Assembly (NCBI RefSeq): GCF_029207565.1
Contig: NZ_JANCMW010000002.1
Location: 248,001-312,000, forward strand
DNA: 64,000 bases
Source: Marinobacter iranensis
Lineage (GTDB): Bacteria; Pseudomonadota; Gammaproteobacteria; Pseudomonadales; Oleiphilaceae
Reading direction: 5' to 3'
Position numbers and translations under genes: made by a program. The first letter of the stretch is position 1; each line of letters starts with the position of its first letter. This document shows positions 28,145-37,518 of this stretch, piece by piece. The notes beneath the pieces were generated by a model. The model searched no databases, was not told the DNA's origin, and saw only the letters and a program-made list of their open reading frames with translations.

Positions 28145-29320
28145 TCAGCCGTTAATCCGACATTCGCTTTCCGGCCTGTCGAAGCCGAGCGTGTCCATTT
28201 CGGTGTTGGGGTGAAGGAAGCCTTCAAAAGGTGCCCGGGCAACCAGTCCCCGGGGATGAACCAGGGGAATGGGCTGTCGCAGTTGGCCATTCCAGTCGCG
28301 GTAGGTGAGTTTGCGGCCCTTGAACGCGGCCAACTGGAATTTGTCGCTGAACAGGAAGCTTCGGATTGCGTCAGGGTTGGCGTTACCCAGGTCGGTTACT
28401 GCGATGCCGATGGAGCGAATGGCGGCCCAGGCGGCGTAGTCCTCACTGTTCATATCGCGGCCGGCCAGTTCACGGAAACGGTTCTGCAGCTGTGCCGCGC
28501 CCCAGCTCTCCACCACCCGGTGCCAGGCCACCGGTGACATACCTTGCGTTCCGACAACCGGTCGTGGCAGCCAGGTGTTGAATGGCACGTACTCGCCGAA
28601 ATCACCGCGAACATCGGCCACGACGACGGCATCGTAATCGCTGGCCTGGGTAAACAGGGGCAGTTCTTTCGAGGCTGTCCGGCGCAGATCGGCATCAAAG
28701 GTCCATGGCTTGTCCTCCACAATCTCCAGGCCGAATCGTTTGGCAGCGCGACGGAAGGCATCGGCCCAGCCCTTGTCTGCCTCGGTGGGTCCGGTAATCA
28801 GGAACACTTCGTCCCAACGCCGCTGGTTCAGCCACTGGCCGAGGGCGTCGGTGAGCATGGCGTAACTGGGCATGGTATGCAGCATGTTGGCGTGGCATCC
28901 GTTAGTGCGGAGCTCGTCGTCCTTGGCGCCTGCGTTGAAGATCAGCGTTTCTTCGTTCGCGCTGGCGGTGATCGCCTTCAGTGTCTGCGCCGGGGCGTTC
29001 ACCACGAACAGACCCACACCCTTTCTACGCATGCTGTCGAAAGCGGCGATGGCGGCTTCCCCGGAGTCGGCGACCGTACTCTCTAGTGTGTAGGTCTGAC
29101 CAAGGAACTTGCCGGTGGTGCTGTTGTCCTGTAACGCCAGTTCTGCGCCTTTCAGGCCGGCGTCCTCCGGTTCCGGGATGACATTGGAGAGGACCGGACC
29201 CTGGTCCGGAATCCACTGAATGTAGCCAATGCCCACCTCAAGCGGCTCCGCCAGGGCACTGTTGGAAAGCACAGTGGCAGCGAGCAGGCCGGTAAAGGCT
29301 TTGAGGTAGCGATGTGGCAT
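28145..29320 (-). CDS. PQQ-cluster ABC substrate-binding protein (type I fold)
   Basis: 391 residues with a signal peptide ending near SNSALA. The mature part follows the branched-chain amino acid type binding fold (AGLKGAELALQDNSTTG, LFVVNAPAQTLKAI, DEVFLITGPTEADKGWADAF). It heads the minus-strand operon, with GGAGA before the ATG. Its homologues occur only with the ABC-2 exporter of PQQ alcohol clusters as far as I recall, so it may sense or deliver rather than import. Confidence 0.82.
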   Translation of the reverse strand: MPHRYLKAFTGLLAATVLSNSALAEPLEVGIGYIQWIPDQGPVLSNVIPEPEDAGLKGAELALQDNSTTGKFLGQTYTLESTVADSGEAAIAAFDSMRRKGVGLFVVNAPAQTLKAITASANEETLIFNAGAKDDELRTNGCHANMLHTMPSYAMLTDALGQWLNQRRWDEVFLITGPTEADKGWADAFRRAAKRFGLEIVEDKPWTFDADLRRTASKELPLFTQASDYDAVVVADVRGDFGEYVPFNTWLPRPVVGTQGMSPVAWHRVVESWGAAQLQNRFRELAGRDMNSEDYAAWAAIRSIGIAVTDLGNANPDAIRSFLFSDKFQLAAFKGRKLTYRDWNGQLRQPIPLVHPRGLVARAPFEGFLHPNTEMDTLGFDRPESECRING

Positions 29321-29442
29321 AGATAATCTCCGTTCTTGTTGTCCTTCTCTCGAGGATAGAGAAGCCCTATACCCGCCGAAATATTCAGAAAGTAGGAATC
29401 TGTCGGTACTAAAGGATGAGATTTCCTCCTCGACACCTCGCG

Positions 29443-29455
29443 TCTACTACCAAGG
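29443..29455 (+). promoter_or_regulatory. TCTACTACCAAGG box upstream of cytochrome c-550
   Basis: The 13-base sequence is identical to 38289-38301 upstream of exaC. Here it sits in the 263-bp gap between the divergent binding-protein and cytochrome genes. Candidate operator or activator site for the alcohol-oxidation regulon. Confidence 0.45.
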
Positions 29456-29583
29456 AACTAAGCCAAAACCCCCAAAGTGGCATTCGGATCGGGCAGTGGT
29501 GTTCCTAGACTGGGGATAAGCAGGTTGGCGTCCGATAAAACCAATAGCCAACGCACGGGGATTCAAAAACAGAGGTAGCAACA

Positions 29584-30012
29584 ATGACCACGTCCTTTTC
29601 ACTTAGCACGCTGCTGGCAGCTGTCCTATTCGGAGTTGCCGGTCTGGTAATGGCTCATGGCAATGTGACCCCACAGGAGGTGGACACCGGTAATCTTCCT
29701 GAGTTGGGCGACGAGGTGCGTTCCGAAAACCCCTTCCGGAAGGGCAACGAATACGGTGAGCACAACGCCCAGGCGATAGAAGTGGGTGAGAGTGCCTACG
29801 CCGGTAACTGCGCCGGCTGCCATGGTATCCGCGCCATGTCCGGTGGCCTGACGCCGGATCTGCGGGAACTGACCGAGTGGGATGACGAGTACTACGTCAA
29901 CCGTGTACTTAATGGCACCGACCGTGGCATGCCCGCCTGGAAGAAAACCCTGGATCAGAATGCCATATGGGCCATAAGGACCTATGTGGAGTCCCTGCCC
30001 AAGCCGGAATAA
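29584..30012 (+). CDS. Cytochrome c-550, PedF-type
   Basis: 142 residues with a signal peptide (about 1-24). Single haem-binding motif CAGCH at residues 76-80 and a probable axial Met116 in DRGMPAWKK. The size and the RSENPFRKG and GIRAMSGGLTPDLREL regions fit the cytochrome c-550 that accepts electrons from quinoprotein alcohol dehydrogenases. It lies upstream of the dehydrogenase, with a binding-protein gene between, instead of directly downstream as exaB does in P. aeruginosa. Periplasmic electron carrier to the oxidase. Confidence 0.88.
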   Translation: MTTSFSLSTLLAAVLFGVAGLVMAHGNVTPQEVDTGNLPELGDEVRSENPFRKGNEYGEHNAQAIEVGESAYAGNCAGCHGIRAMSGGLTPDLRELTEWDDEYYVNRVLNGTDRGMPAWKKTLDQNAIWAIRTYVESLPKPE

Positions 30013-30088
30013 TGGTTCCGCATATCACGATTGGAAGCCTGAACCCGGGCCGGCCCTGTGCCGGCCTGACGTCGTTGGGGAGAAATCA

Positions 30089-31045
30089 ATGAAAGTACTG
30101 TCCCGTATCCTCGTACTGATGTTGCTCTGTCAGGTCGCCTTTGCACAGGAAATTGACGACGGCGATCCGCTGCTCAACCGCCCGGCGGAGCGAACCTACG
30201 ACATTATCCGGGAGTCCGGTTACCTGAAAGTGGGTGTCTACGAGAACTTCCCGCCGTATTCGTACCAGGTGGATGGCGAGCCCCGGGGAATCGATGTGGA
30301 GGTCGGCAAGCGGATTGCGGAGGAAATGGGTGTTGAATTCAAGGTGCACTGGATTGTTCCCGACGAAAGCCTGGGTGACGACCTGCGGAACAACGTCTGG
30401 AAGGGGCATTACCTGGCCAAGCGCCGACTGGCCGACGTGATGATGCGCGTACCCTACGACAAGCAGTATGCGTACATGCAGGATTCCACCGGCGAATACA
30501 TCAATGAGCAAGTGGTGCTGTTTGGCCCGTATCAGCAGGAAACCTGGCAGATTGCCTTCAACCCGGAAACGCTTGATGGCGTCGACACCGTTGCTAAGTT
30601 CCAGTACCACCCCATCGGCGTGGAGATCGACACCCTGCCGGACTTTTACCTGAGCTCCGGGCTGCAAGGCCGCATGCGGGACCAGGTCAGACATTACCCC
30701 AATGTGCGCAAGGCTTTCGAAGCCATGCGTGAGGGCACGGTCAGCGCCGTCATGGGTATGCGCGCAGAGATCGACCATGAACTGGGGCACCCGGAAAACG
30801 AGGAATTCCGGCTGGCGGGCAATGGCTTCCCCGGCATCGGCAAGCAGGTCTGGGATGTGGGTATGGCCATCAAGCATACCCATCGCCAGTTGGGCTATGC
30901 GATCGAAGCCATTATCAGTGAGATGGTCAAATCCGGTGAGATGCAATCCCTGTTCTCGGAGTTGGGCCTCCGCTACGGCGTTCCCCAGTACTACCGGGAA
31001 TTTCTCAGCGACGAAGCATTGGCAAAAGCCGAGGGCCAGCCCTAA
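30089..31045 (+). CDS. Quinoprotein-associated substrate-binding protein (MoxJ-like)
   Basis: 318 residues from the ATG at 30089 (GGGGAGA upstream); a longer frame overlapping the cytochrome gene lacks a signal peptide. Signal peptide ends near QVAFA. Family 3 periplasmic binding fold: YLKVGVYENFPPYSYQVDG, GIDVEVGKRIAEEMGVEF. Proteins of this type (MoxJ/XoxJ group) accompany PQQ alcohol dehydrogenases and are thought to help activate or assemble the enzyme rather than serve an ABC importer, and no permease is adjacent. Confidence 0.85.
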   Translation: MKVLSRILVLMLLCQVAFAQEIDDGDPLLNRPAERTYDIIRESGYLKVGVYENFPPYSYQVDGEPRGIDVEVGKRIAEEMGVEFKVHWIVPDESLGDDLRNNVWKGHYLAKRRLADVMMRVPYDKQYAYMQDSTGEYINEQVVLFGPYQQETWQIAFNPETLDGVDTVAKFQYHPIGVEIDTLPDFYLSSGLQGRMRDQVRHYPNVRKAFEAMREGTVSAVMGMRAEIDHELGHPENEEFRLAGNGFPGIGKQVWDVGMAIKHTHRQLGYAIEAIISEMVKSGEMQSLFSELGLRYGVPQYYREFLSDEALAKAEGQP

Positions 31046-31065
31046 CGATGCCCTCGCGGGCCCTG

Positions 31066-31088
31066 CTTGGGAAAGTAGTAATACCAAG
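31066..31088 (+). promoter_or_regulatory. Dyad upstream of quinoprotein dehydrogenase
   Basis: CTTGG (31066-31070) and CCAAG (31084-31088) flank AAAGTAGTAATA-type sequence. The right half TACCAAG matches the box before exaC and the cytochrome gene, and AAAGTA matches the box before pqqA. Candidate regulator site about 140 bp upstream of the start codon. Confidence 0.4.
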
Positions 31089-31227
31089 TGATGAGAAAAC
31101 CAGTGCCGGGGGGTAATTGTTGGTTTTTGCGCCAGAGCGAAGAATCTCCACAGAGGCGGGAAAAGTTCCCGGTTCGCCCAAAAACGGAAACAAGAGAACC
31201 GACAACAAGAGAATTGGAGAGCGCAAC

Positions 31228-33003
31228 ATGAGAACAAACAAGTTCGGGATTCGCATTGCCACCAGCGCCCTTGCGCTGGCGGTGTCGTACGGGGCCCATG
31301 CGGTTACCGACGAAGACATCATGAACGATCACAAAACCCCCGGGGACATCGTCAGCTACGGCATGGGCACCCAGGGTCAGCGGTACAGCATTATTGACGA
31401 CCTCAATACCAACAATGTGCAGCACCTTCAGCCAGTTTGGGCATTTTCCTTTGGCAGCGAGAAAATGCGTGGTCAGGAGTCCCAGCCGCTGATCAAGGAC
31501 GGTGTGATGTACGTAACCGCCTCCTATTCCCGTGTGTATGCCATCGATGCCAGGACCGGCGAGGAAATCTGGCAGTATGACGCGCGCCTGCCAGACGGCA
31601 TCATGCCCTGCTGTGACGTGGTTAACCGGGGTGTTGCCCTGTACGACGACAAAGTTATCTTCGGTACCCTCGACGCCAAACTGGTCGCCCTGAATAAAGA
31701 CACTGGCAAGCCAATGTGGATCAAGAAGGTGGCCGACTATCAGGCTGGTTATGCCATTACCGCCGCGCCCATTGTGGTCAAGGGCAAAGTGATTACCGGG
31801 GTTTCCGGTGGTGAATTCGGTATTGTCGGCAAGGTGGAAGCCTATGACGCAAATACGGGTGAGCTGGTCTGGACGCGTCCGACCGTCGAGGGCCACATGG
31901 GGTACGTCTACAAAGATGGCAAGGCCGTCGAGGCCGGTATTTCTGGTGGCAAGCCCGGCCAGACCTGGCCTGGTGATATGTGGAAAAACGGCGGGGCGGC
32001 CCCTTGGCTGGGTGGCACCTATGACCCGGACACCGATTCGCTGTTCTTTGGAACGGGCAACCCGGCCCCCTGGAACTCCCACCTGCGCCCCGGCGACAAC
32101 TTGTTCTCTTCCTCACGTCTGGCGATTGATCCGGATGATGGCCGTATCAAGTGGCACTTCCAGACCACGCCCCACGATGGCTGGGATTACGACGGTGTGA
32201 ACGAGCTGATTTCCTTCAACTACCAGGAAAACGGCAAGACCATCAAAGCCGCGGCAACCGCTGACCGCAACGGCTTCTTCTACGTACTGAATCGTGAGAA
32301 TGGCGATTTCATTCGTGGCTTCCCGTTTGTGGACAAGATTACCTGGGCCGAAGGTCTGGATCCGGAGACTGGTCGCCCCATCTTCGCGGAGGGCGGTCGC
32401 CCGGGTGATCCTTCCGCCATGGAAGGAAACAAGGGTGAAGTAGTGGTAGCGCAGCCTGCATTCCTCGGTGGCAAGAACTGGATGCCAATGGCGTTCAGCC
32501 AGGAAACCGGCCTGTTCTACGTACCGTCCAATGAGTGGTCGATGGATATCTGGAACGAGCCGGTTTCCTACAAGAAAGGCGCTGCCTTCCTGGGTGCGGG
32601 CTTTACCATCAAGCCGGCAAATGAAGAATATATCGGCGTACTGCGTGCGATGGATCCCAAAACCGGCGAGGAAGTCTGGCGCTATGAAAACACCGCTCCG
32701 CTTTGGGGTGGCGTGATGACAACGGCCGGTAACCTCGTCTTTACCGGTACACCGGAAGGCTATCTGAAGGCCTTTGACGCCAAGACCGGTGAGGAGTTGT
32801 ACAAGTTCAACACCGGTTCCGGCGTTGTGGGCACACCAGTCACCTGGACCATGGACGGTGAGCAGTATGTCTCCGTGGCTTCAGGCTGGGGCGGCGCGGT
32901 TCCGCTTTGGGGTGGTGAAGTGGCCAAGGTGGTGAAGGACTTTAACCAGGGTGGCATGGTCTGGACCTTCAAGCTGCCGAAGGATCGTGTTGCCAGCAAC
33001 TGA
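31228..33003 (+). CDS. PQQ-dependent alcohol dehydrogenase, lanthanide-type signature
   Basis: 591 residues; start set by GGAG and a signal peptide ending at AHA (residue 25). Eight-bladed quinoprotein propeller with W-motifs such as [13 protein letters not shown]. The vicinal disulfide that contacts PQQ is Cys128-Cys129 (IMPCCDVV). Metal ligands Glu196 and Asn278 and catalytic Asp320 are present. Two residues later is Asp322 (WDYDGVNE); this extra Asp marks lanthanide-dependent enzymes (XoxF, PedH), whereas calcium enzymes such as ExaA and PedE have a different residue. It oxidises primary alcohols in the periplasm and passes electrons to cytochrome c-550. It could be called exaA/pedH-like; the metal preference is inferred. 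Confidence 0.93.
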   Translation: MRTNKFGIRIATSALALAVSYGAHAVTDEDIMNDHKTPGDIVSYGMGTQGQRYSIIDDLNTNNVQHLQPVWAFSFGSEKMRGQESQPLIKDGVMYVTASYSRVYAIDARTGEEIWQYDARLPDGIMPCCDVVNRGVALYDDKVIFGTLDAKLVALNKDTGKPMWIKKVADYQAGYAITAAPIVVKGKVITGVSGGEFGIVGKVEAYDANTGELVWTRPTVEGHMGYVYKDGKAVEAGISGGKPGQTWPGDMWKNGGAAPWLGGTYDPDTDSLFFGTGNPAPWNSHLRPGDNLFSSSRLAIDPDDGRIKWHFQTTPHDGWDYDGVNELISFNYQENGKTIKAAATADRNGFFYVLNRENGDFIRGFPFVDKITWAEGLDPETGRPIFAEGGRPGDPSAMEGNKGEVVVAQPAFLGGKNWMPMAFSQETGLFYVPSNEWSMDIWNEPVSYKKGAAFLGAGFTIKPANEEYIGVLRAMDPKTGEEVWRYENTAPLWGGVMTTAGNLVFTGTPEGYLKAFDAKTGEELYKFNTGSGVVGTPVTWTMDGEQYVSVASGWGGAVPLWGGEVAKVVKDFNQGGMVWTFKLPKDRVASN

Positions 33004-33039
33004 TCCGACAACGCCATGTCCGATGCTCTATCGGTCTGA

Positions 33040-33071
33040 CAGGGGCTGCCTCCGGGCGGCCCCTGGCTTTT
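33040..33071 (+). terminator. Intrinsic terminator after alcohol dehydrogenase
   Basis: An 11-bp stem (CAGGGGCTGCC at 33040-33050 with 33055-33065, one G-U) with a 4-base loop, followed by GCTTTT. It separates the dehydrogenase from the efflux operon. Confidence 0.75.
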
Positions 33072-33138
33072 CCTCCCCAGATTTTCAATGGCAGTAGCCC
33101 TTCCCGAAAGCACAACGTTCACTGCAAGGCCTTTCAGG

Positions 33139-33180
33139 CTTAATCAAATGATTATATGATGCTTTAATCAAATGATTAAA
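33139..33180. promoter_or_regulatory. Duplicated palindromic operator, probable TetR site
   Basis: Two identical copies of TAATCAAATGATTA at 33141-33154 and 33165-33178, 24 bp apart centre to centre. The half-sites TAATCA / TGATTA are perfect inverted repeats around AA. They sit about 35 bp before the efflux operon, whose last gene is a TetR-type regulator, so autoregulation by that repressor is likely. Confidence 0.75.
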
Positions 33181-33193
33181 CTGCGGGGTGGCA

Positions 33194-33219
33194 GTGGAAA
33201 TGACTAGTGGAAATGACTA
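33194..33219 (+). repeat. 13-bp tandem duplication over the efflux operon start
   Basis: GTGGAAATGACTA occurs twice in direct succession (33194-33206 and 33207-33219). Each copy contains an ATG; the first leads to a stop after six codons (33200-33220), the second opens the adaptor gene. Confidence 0.9.
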
Positions 33220-34385
33220 AGGGAAGACTGCAGCATCGGAACACAAAGCTATCCTGGCGGGTGAGCGCCGGTAAGCTCTACCGGAAGGCAACCGGGGTCT
33301 TTGCGATGCTTCTCGTGGTCGGATGTTCCCCGGCCCACGAAGCTCCGGATGCCCCGTCTGCTCCACGCCTTGTAGACGTGGCGACGGTGCAGCTGGCCCG
33401 TTCAGTTTCCCGCGTTACTTTGCCGGGCCGCATCCGGCCTAACCAGGAAACCACGCTGAGTTTTGAGGTGCCTGGCCAGGTGGAACACCTGGGCCTGGAG
33501 GTCGGTGATACGTTTCAGCAGGGTGACACGTTGGCCAGGCTTGATGGCGGCCGTTACCGGCTGGCGTATGAGCGCAGCCAGGCAGCCGAGGAGGAGGCCC
33601 GAATTGGCCTTGCCGATGCCCAGCGAGAACTGCAGCGGCTGATAGCGCTGCGGCAGGGCGGCCACACCAGCCAGGCGACGCTTGATAACGCAGAGGCGGC
33701 AGTGGCTGGCGCCCGGGCCCGGGTGAATTCCGCCGTGGCGTCCCGGAAACTGGCCCGGCGGGATCTGAAACAAACATCTCTCCAGGCTCCGTTCAGCGGT
33801 ACGGTCGCCCGTCGGAGCGCCGAGCCCGGGCAACGGGTGACAGCAAACCAGGTGGTCCTGGGCCTGGTCTCGAGCGATGGCGGTTTTGATGTGTTGACCC
33901 ATGTTCCGGAGAATTTGATCGGCCGGATTCAACCGCAAAGCCAACAGACAGTGACAGTGCCCGCCCTGGATGCAGCCCAGGCGACGGCCCGGGTACAACA
34001 CATCGGGACGTCTGCGTCTTCCGCGAATCAATACCCGGTCATACTCCGCGTAACCGGGCCAGTGCCCGGGCTCCGTTCCGGCATGACGGCTGAAATCACC
34101 TTCGAAATGGCTGCCGCCGATAACGCAGCGACACCTGCGGGTGCTTTCCAGGTGCCACTGACATCCCTGGTGTACCCGGCGAACAGCAAACCTCAGGTTC
34201 TGCGGCTGGACGACGCCAACCAACTGCGACCGGTGACCGTGACGGTGCACTCTGTGGAGAATGGCGTTGCCGTGGTTACCGGCGAATTCAGGGTCGGGGA
34301 ACGGATAGTCGCTCGCGGCGTTGAATTCGTTTCAGTGGGGGAGCGGGTCAGCGTTTTGGGCCAGGGCCCGCAGCGGCTCCATTGA
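33213..34385 (+). CDS. RND efflux periplasmic adaptor (membrane fusion) lipoprotein
   Basis: 390 residues from the ATG at 33213; the GTG two codons earlier is an alternative. An unusually long basic N-terminal region precedes a hydrophobic segment and a lipobox (LLVVGCSPA, Cys38). HlyD/AcrA-type domains follow: a beta-barrel/lipoyl half (GRIRPNQETTLSFEVPGQVE), an alpha-helical hairpin (about 110-190) and the second lipoyl half (LKQTSLQAPFSGTVARRSAEPGQ). It links the RND pump to an outer membrane channel, which is not encoded here. First gene of adaptor-pump-regulator. Confidence 0.9.
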   Translation: MTKGRLQHRNTKLSWRVSAGKLYRKATGVFAMLLVVGCSPAHEAPDAPSAPRLVDVATVQLARSVSRVTLPGRIRPNQETTLSFEVPGQVEHLGLEVGDTFQQGDTLARLDGGRYRLAYERSQAAEEEARIGLADAQRELQRLIALRQGGHTSQATLDNAEAAVAGARARVNSAVASRKLARRDLKQTSLQAPFSGTVARRSAEPGQRVTANQVVLGLVSSDGGFDVLTHVPENLIGRIQPQSQQTVTVPALDAAQATARVQHIGTSASSANQYPVILRVTGPVPGLRSGMTAEITFEMAAADNAATPAGAFQVPLTSLVYPANSKPQVLRLDDANQLRPVTVTVHSVENGVAVVTGEFRVGERIVARGVEFVSVGERVSVLGQGPQRLH

Positions 34386-34392
34386 GGTGAGC

Positions 34393-37300
34393 ATGAATCT
34401 GTCCCAGCTCGCTTTCCGTTACCGCCCGGTCGTCCTGCTGGCCGTGGTGGCCGCCATGCTGTTTGGCGCCTTCAGTTACGTCTCTCTACCCACCCGGGAA
34501 GATCCCGGTATTACCGTCCGTGAGGCTGTGGTCAGCACCCGCTACGCCGGACTGCCCGCCGAGCAGGTGGAGGAATGGATCACCAAGCCGCTGGAAACCC
34601 GGATTCGCCAGGTCTCAGAAGTGGAACACATACGGTCCACCTCCCTTCGCGGCCAATCGTTGATTCATGTCGAGATCCAGGATCGCTACTTCAATCTGGC
34701 GCAGATATGGGATGACGTTCGCCAGAAGGTGGACGACGCCCGCAGCCAGTTGCCAGAGGGCACCGAGGCACCGGTCCTGAACGACGATTTCGGTGACGTG
34801 GCAGTGGTCACCGCAGCGCTCACCTCAAACCAGTTCAGTCAGGCCGAGCAGTTGCAGATTGCCGAGCATGTGCAGGCCCGGCTGTATGGCGTGGAGGGGA
34901 CCCGCAAGGTGGCGTTGCTCGGTGTACAGCCGGAGCGTATCTACATTGATATCAGCGACTCCCGCCTTGCCACCCTGGGGCTGACACCGGTGCGACTGGC
35001 CTCTCAGCTCAGCGATCGCAATGTACTGTCACCGGCAGGTGTTATGGAATCCGGTGAACAGCGGCTGGCGTTACAGGTCTCCGGGGAATTCCCGGATCTG
35101 GATGCCTTGCGGGCGGCAGACATCCGCTTGCCCGATGGGGGCAGCATCCGCCTGGGAGACCTGGGGGCGGTAACCCGGGGGTACCTCGACCCTCCCACCA
35201 ACACCGCTTACCACAACGGCGAACGCGCCATCGTTTTCGCCATATCCATGGCCGATGGTTACAGCGTGTTGGACTACGGCGCTGCAATAAAGGCACGCCT
35301 GGCTGACATCGAGGCCAGTCTGCCGGCGGGCTATGTCCTGGATATCATGACTTTCCAGGCGGACCAGGTGGCCAATGCGGTCTATGGCGTCAGCCTCAGT
35401 GTGGTACAGACCCTGGCCATTGTGCTGGCGGTGGTGGTGCTGTTCCTGGGTGTTCGTACCGGCCTGATCGTCGGCTCAACCGTGCCGGCGGTGATGCTGG
35501 TGACCCTGGCATTGATGGGCCTCGCCGACATGACCCTGCAGCGCATGAGCCTTGCGACCCTGGTGATCGCCCTGGGGTTGTTGGTGGACAACGCGATCGT
35601 GGTTGCAGAGGACTTCAAGGTCCGGTTGGCCGAGGGGCTGTCCCGCGAGGCTGCGTTGAAGCAGACCGGGGGCGAACTGGCCATGCCTCTGCTGTCCTCC
35701 ACGCTGACCACCATCCTTGTATTCCTGCCACTGATGCTGGCTGAGCATGTGGCTGGGGAGTACACCCGGTCGATATCCCTGGTGATTGCGCTGTCGTTGC
35801 TGACCTCCTGGCTGCTATCGCTGACGGTGGTGCCGATCTGGTGTCACCGGTTTATGAAGCGCCCAGAGGATCATCGGTCGGATGTATCGGGCCAGGATGA
35901 TCTGGCGCCGGCGGCGCTGTCGGACCGCCTGTTCAAGACTATGTCCAGTGGCTACGAGACAGTGCTCAGGCGCTGCCTGCGTCATCGCCCGCTGTTCCTG
36001 GCGGTGGTGGTGGCTTTGCTGGCGCTGGGCATTGGATTGATGCAGGTTGTGCCCAAGAAGTTCTTCCCCGATTCCGATCGTCGACAGGTACTGGTCTACC
36101 TGAACCTGCCATCAGACACCGCACCCTCCACAACGGATCAGCAGGTTCAGGCGGTCAGCCGGGCGCTCACCGAATCCCTGGGTGATCGGCTCACCGGGGT
36201 GGCGGCGTACGCTGGATTTGGTGGGCCCAGGTTTGTGCTGTCATTGACGCCCATTGATCCTGCGCCGAACAAGGGTTTCCTGGTGCTGAATGTGGCAAAG
36301 CGGGACCAGGTGGCGCCGGTAATGAACGCTGTAAGGCGACTGCTGGCCCGGGAGTTCCCACAACTTTCCTCACAGGTAACCCGAATGTTCCTCGGGCCGT
36401 CGGATTCCAACCTGTTGGAGATCCTGGTCAAGGGCCCGGACCGGGAGGTGTTGTACGACACTGCCGCCAAAGTGGCGGCGGAGCTCCGTTCAATGCCGGG
36501 AGCCAGGGATGTCCGGCAGAGTTGGGAAGCGCGCATCCCGTCATTGCGCATCCAGGTGAATCAGGCCCAGGCCGATCGCGCCGGGGTCACGTCCGCCGAC
36601 ATTGCCAGCTCGTTAAAAGGCGCCGTCGACGGCCATCCGCTTAGCCAGCTGCGGCAGGGTGACACGTTGGTGCCCATTGTGTTGCGCTACCCGCAGGATG
36701 TCAGAATGCGGTTGGAGCGACTGAAATCTCTGATGGTCTATCCCATGAGCGGCAGCGGACCGGGCGTTCCCCTGAACCAAGTGGCGCAAATCAGGCTGGA
36801 TGACGGCTACTACCGGATCGACCGGCACGATCTGGTGCGGGCCATTACCATCGAAGGACGAAATGATGCCCTGACCGCCGAGGATATGGTGCCGCACATT
36901 GCCCCGGCCCTGGAATCCCTGGAAGCCTCTTTGCCGCCAGGGCACTGGATTGAGTTTAATGGCGTGGTGGTCCAGTCCGCCGAAGGGCAGGCGGCAATGC
37001 AGGCCAACCTGCCGCTGTGCCTGGGTTTGATCCTGATCCTGCTGGTGGCGCAGTTCAACTCCTACAAACGCCCACTGCTGATCGTGGTCACGATTCCGCT
37101 GGTAGTACTTGGGGTATCGGTTGGCCTGCTGGTGTTGCGGGCGGATTTCGGATTCATGGTCCTGCTGGGGATCTACAGCCTGGCGGGTATCATCATCAAC
37201 AATGCCATCGTGCTTATTGAACGGATCGACCGTGAACGCCGAAGCGCCGGGCTCTCCCTACGCGAGGCGGTAATCCGGGCCTCGGTCCGGCGGCTGCGGC

Positions 37301-37506
37301 CCATTGTTATGTCCGCAGCCACCACCATCCTCGGACTGTTGCCGCTGATCATCGGCAAAGACCCGCTGTTCTACGCCATGGCCAGTGCCATGGCTTTCGG
37401 CCTGGGCCTGGGAACCGTGATGAGCCTGGGCGTGGTGCCGGTCTTGTACACCTACTTTTTTGCCCGCGAATCAGGGAAGATGCCCACAGTAACCGAGACA
37501 ACCTAG
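34393..37506 (+). CDS. RND efflux pump permease (AcrB/HAE1 family)
   Basis: 1037 residues from the ATG at 34393 (GAGGTGA upstream), full length for the family. Twelve predicted membrane segments in two repeats with large periplasmic loops. The proton-relay region in TM4 reads LVDNAIVVAEDFK; TM10 has IIINNAIVLIERIDRER. The GLPAEQVEEWITKPLE motif in the first porter domain is typical. Proton-driven export of small hydrophobic molecules; lying inside an alcohol-oxidation island, it might export solvents, alcohols or aldehydes (inference). Confidence 0.93.
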   Translation: MNLSQLAFRYRPVVLLAVVAAMLFGAFSYVSLPTREDPGITVREAVVSTRYAGLPAEQVEEWITKPLETRIRQVSEVEHIRSTSLRGQSLIHVEIQDRYFNLAQIWDDVRQKVDDARSQLPEGTEAPVLNDDFGDVAVVTAALTSNQFSQAEQLQIAEHVQARLYGVEGTRKVALLGVQPERIYIDISDSRLATLGLTPVRLASQLSDRNVLSPAGVMESGEQRLALQVSGEFPDLDALRAADIRLPDGGSIRLGDLGAVTRGYLDPPTNTAYHNGERAIVFAISMADGYSVLDYGAAIKARLADIEASLPAGYVLDIMTFQADQVANAVYGVSLSVVQTLAIVLAVVVLFLGVRTGLIVGSTVPAVMLVTLALMGLADMTLQRMSLATLVIALGLLVDNAIVVAEDFKVRLAEGLSREAALKQTGGELAMPLLSSTLTTILVFLPLMLAEHVAGEYTRSISLVIALSLLTSWLLSLTVVPIWCHRFMKRPEDHRSDVSGQDDLAPAALSDRLFKTMSSGYETVLRRCLRHRPLFLAVVVALLALGIGLMQVVPKKFFPDSDRRQVLVYLNLPSDTAPSTTDQQVQAVSRALTESLGDRLTGVAAYAGFGGPRFVLSLTPIDPAPNKGFLVLNVAKRDQVAPVMNAVRRLLAREFPQLSSQVTRMFLGPSDSNLLEILVKGPDREVLYDTAAKVAAELRSMPGARDVRQSWEARIPSLRIQVNQAQADRAGVTSADIASSLKGAVDGHPLSQLRQGDTLVPIVLRYPQDVRMRLERLKSLMVYPMSGSGPGVPLNQVAQIRLDDGYYRIDRHDLVRAITIEGRNDALTAEDMVPHIAPALESLEASLPPGHWIEFNGVVVQSAEGQAAMQANLPLCLGLILILLVAQFNSYKRPLLIVVTIPLVVLGVSVGLLVLRADFGFMVLLGIYSLAGIIINNAIVLIERIDRERRSAGLSLREAVIRASVRRLRPIVMSAATTILGLLPLIIGKDPLFYAMASAMAFGLGLGTVMSLGVVPVLYTYFFARESGKMPTVTETT

Positions 37507-37518
37507 TGCATTGAGGGG

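Noticed and set aside
27251-28537. 428-residue reading frame on the plus strand
   Set aside because: Runs antisense across the beta-propeller and into the binding-protein gene; both of those have signal peptides and clear folds.
31117-31227. Longer N-terminus for the alcohol dehydrogenase
   Set aside because: The extension would bury the signal peptide that begins at 31228.
32182-32193. Calling the dehydrogenase a calcium-type ExaA by synteny
   Set aside because: The local motif DYD contradicts it, so the metal type was not assigned from synteny.
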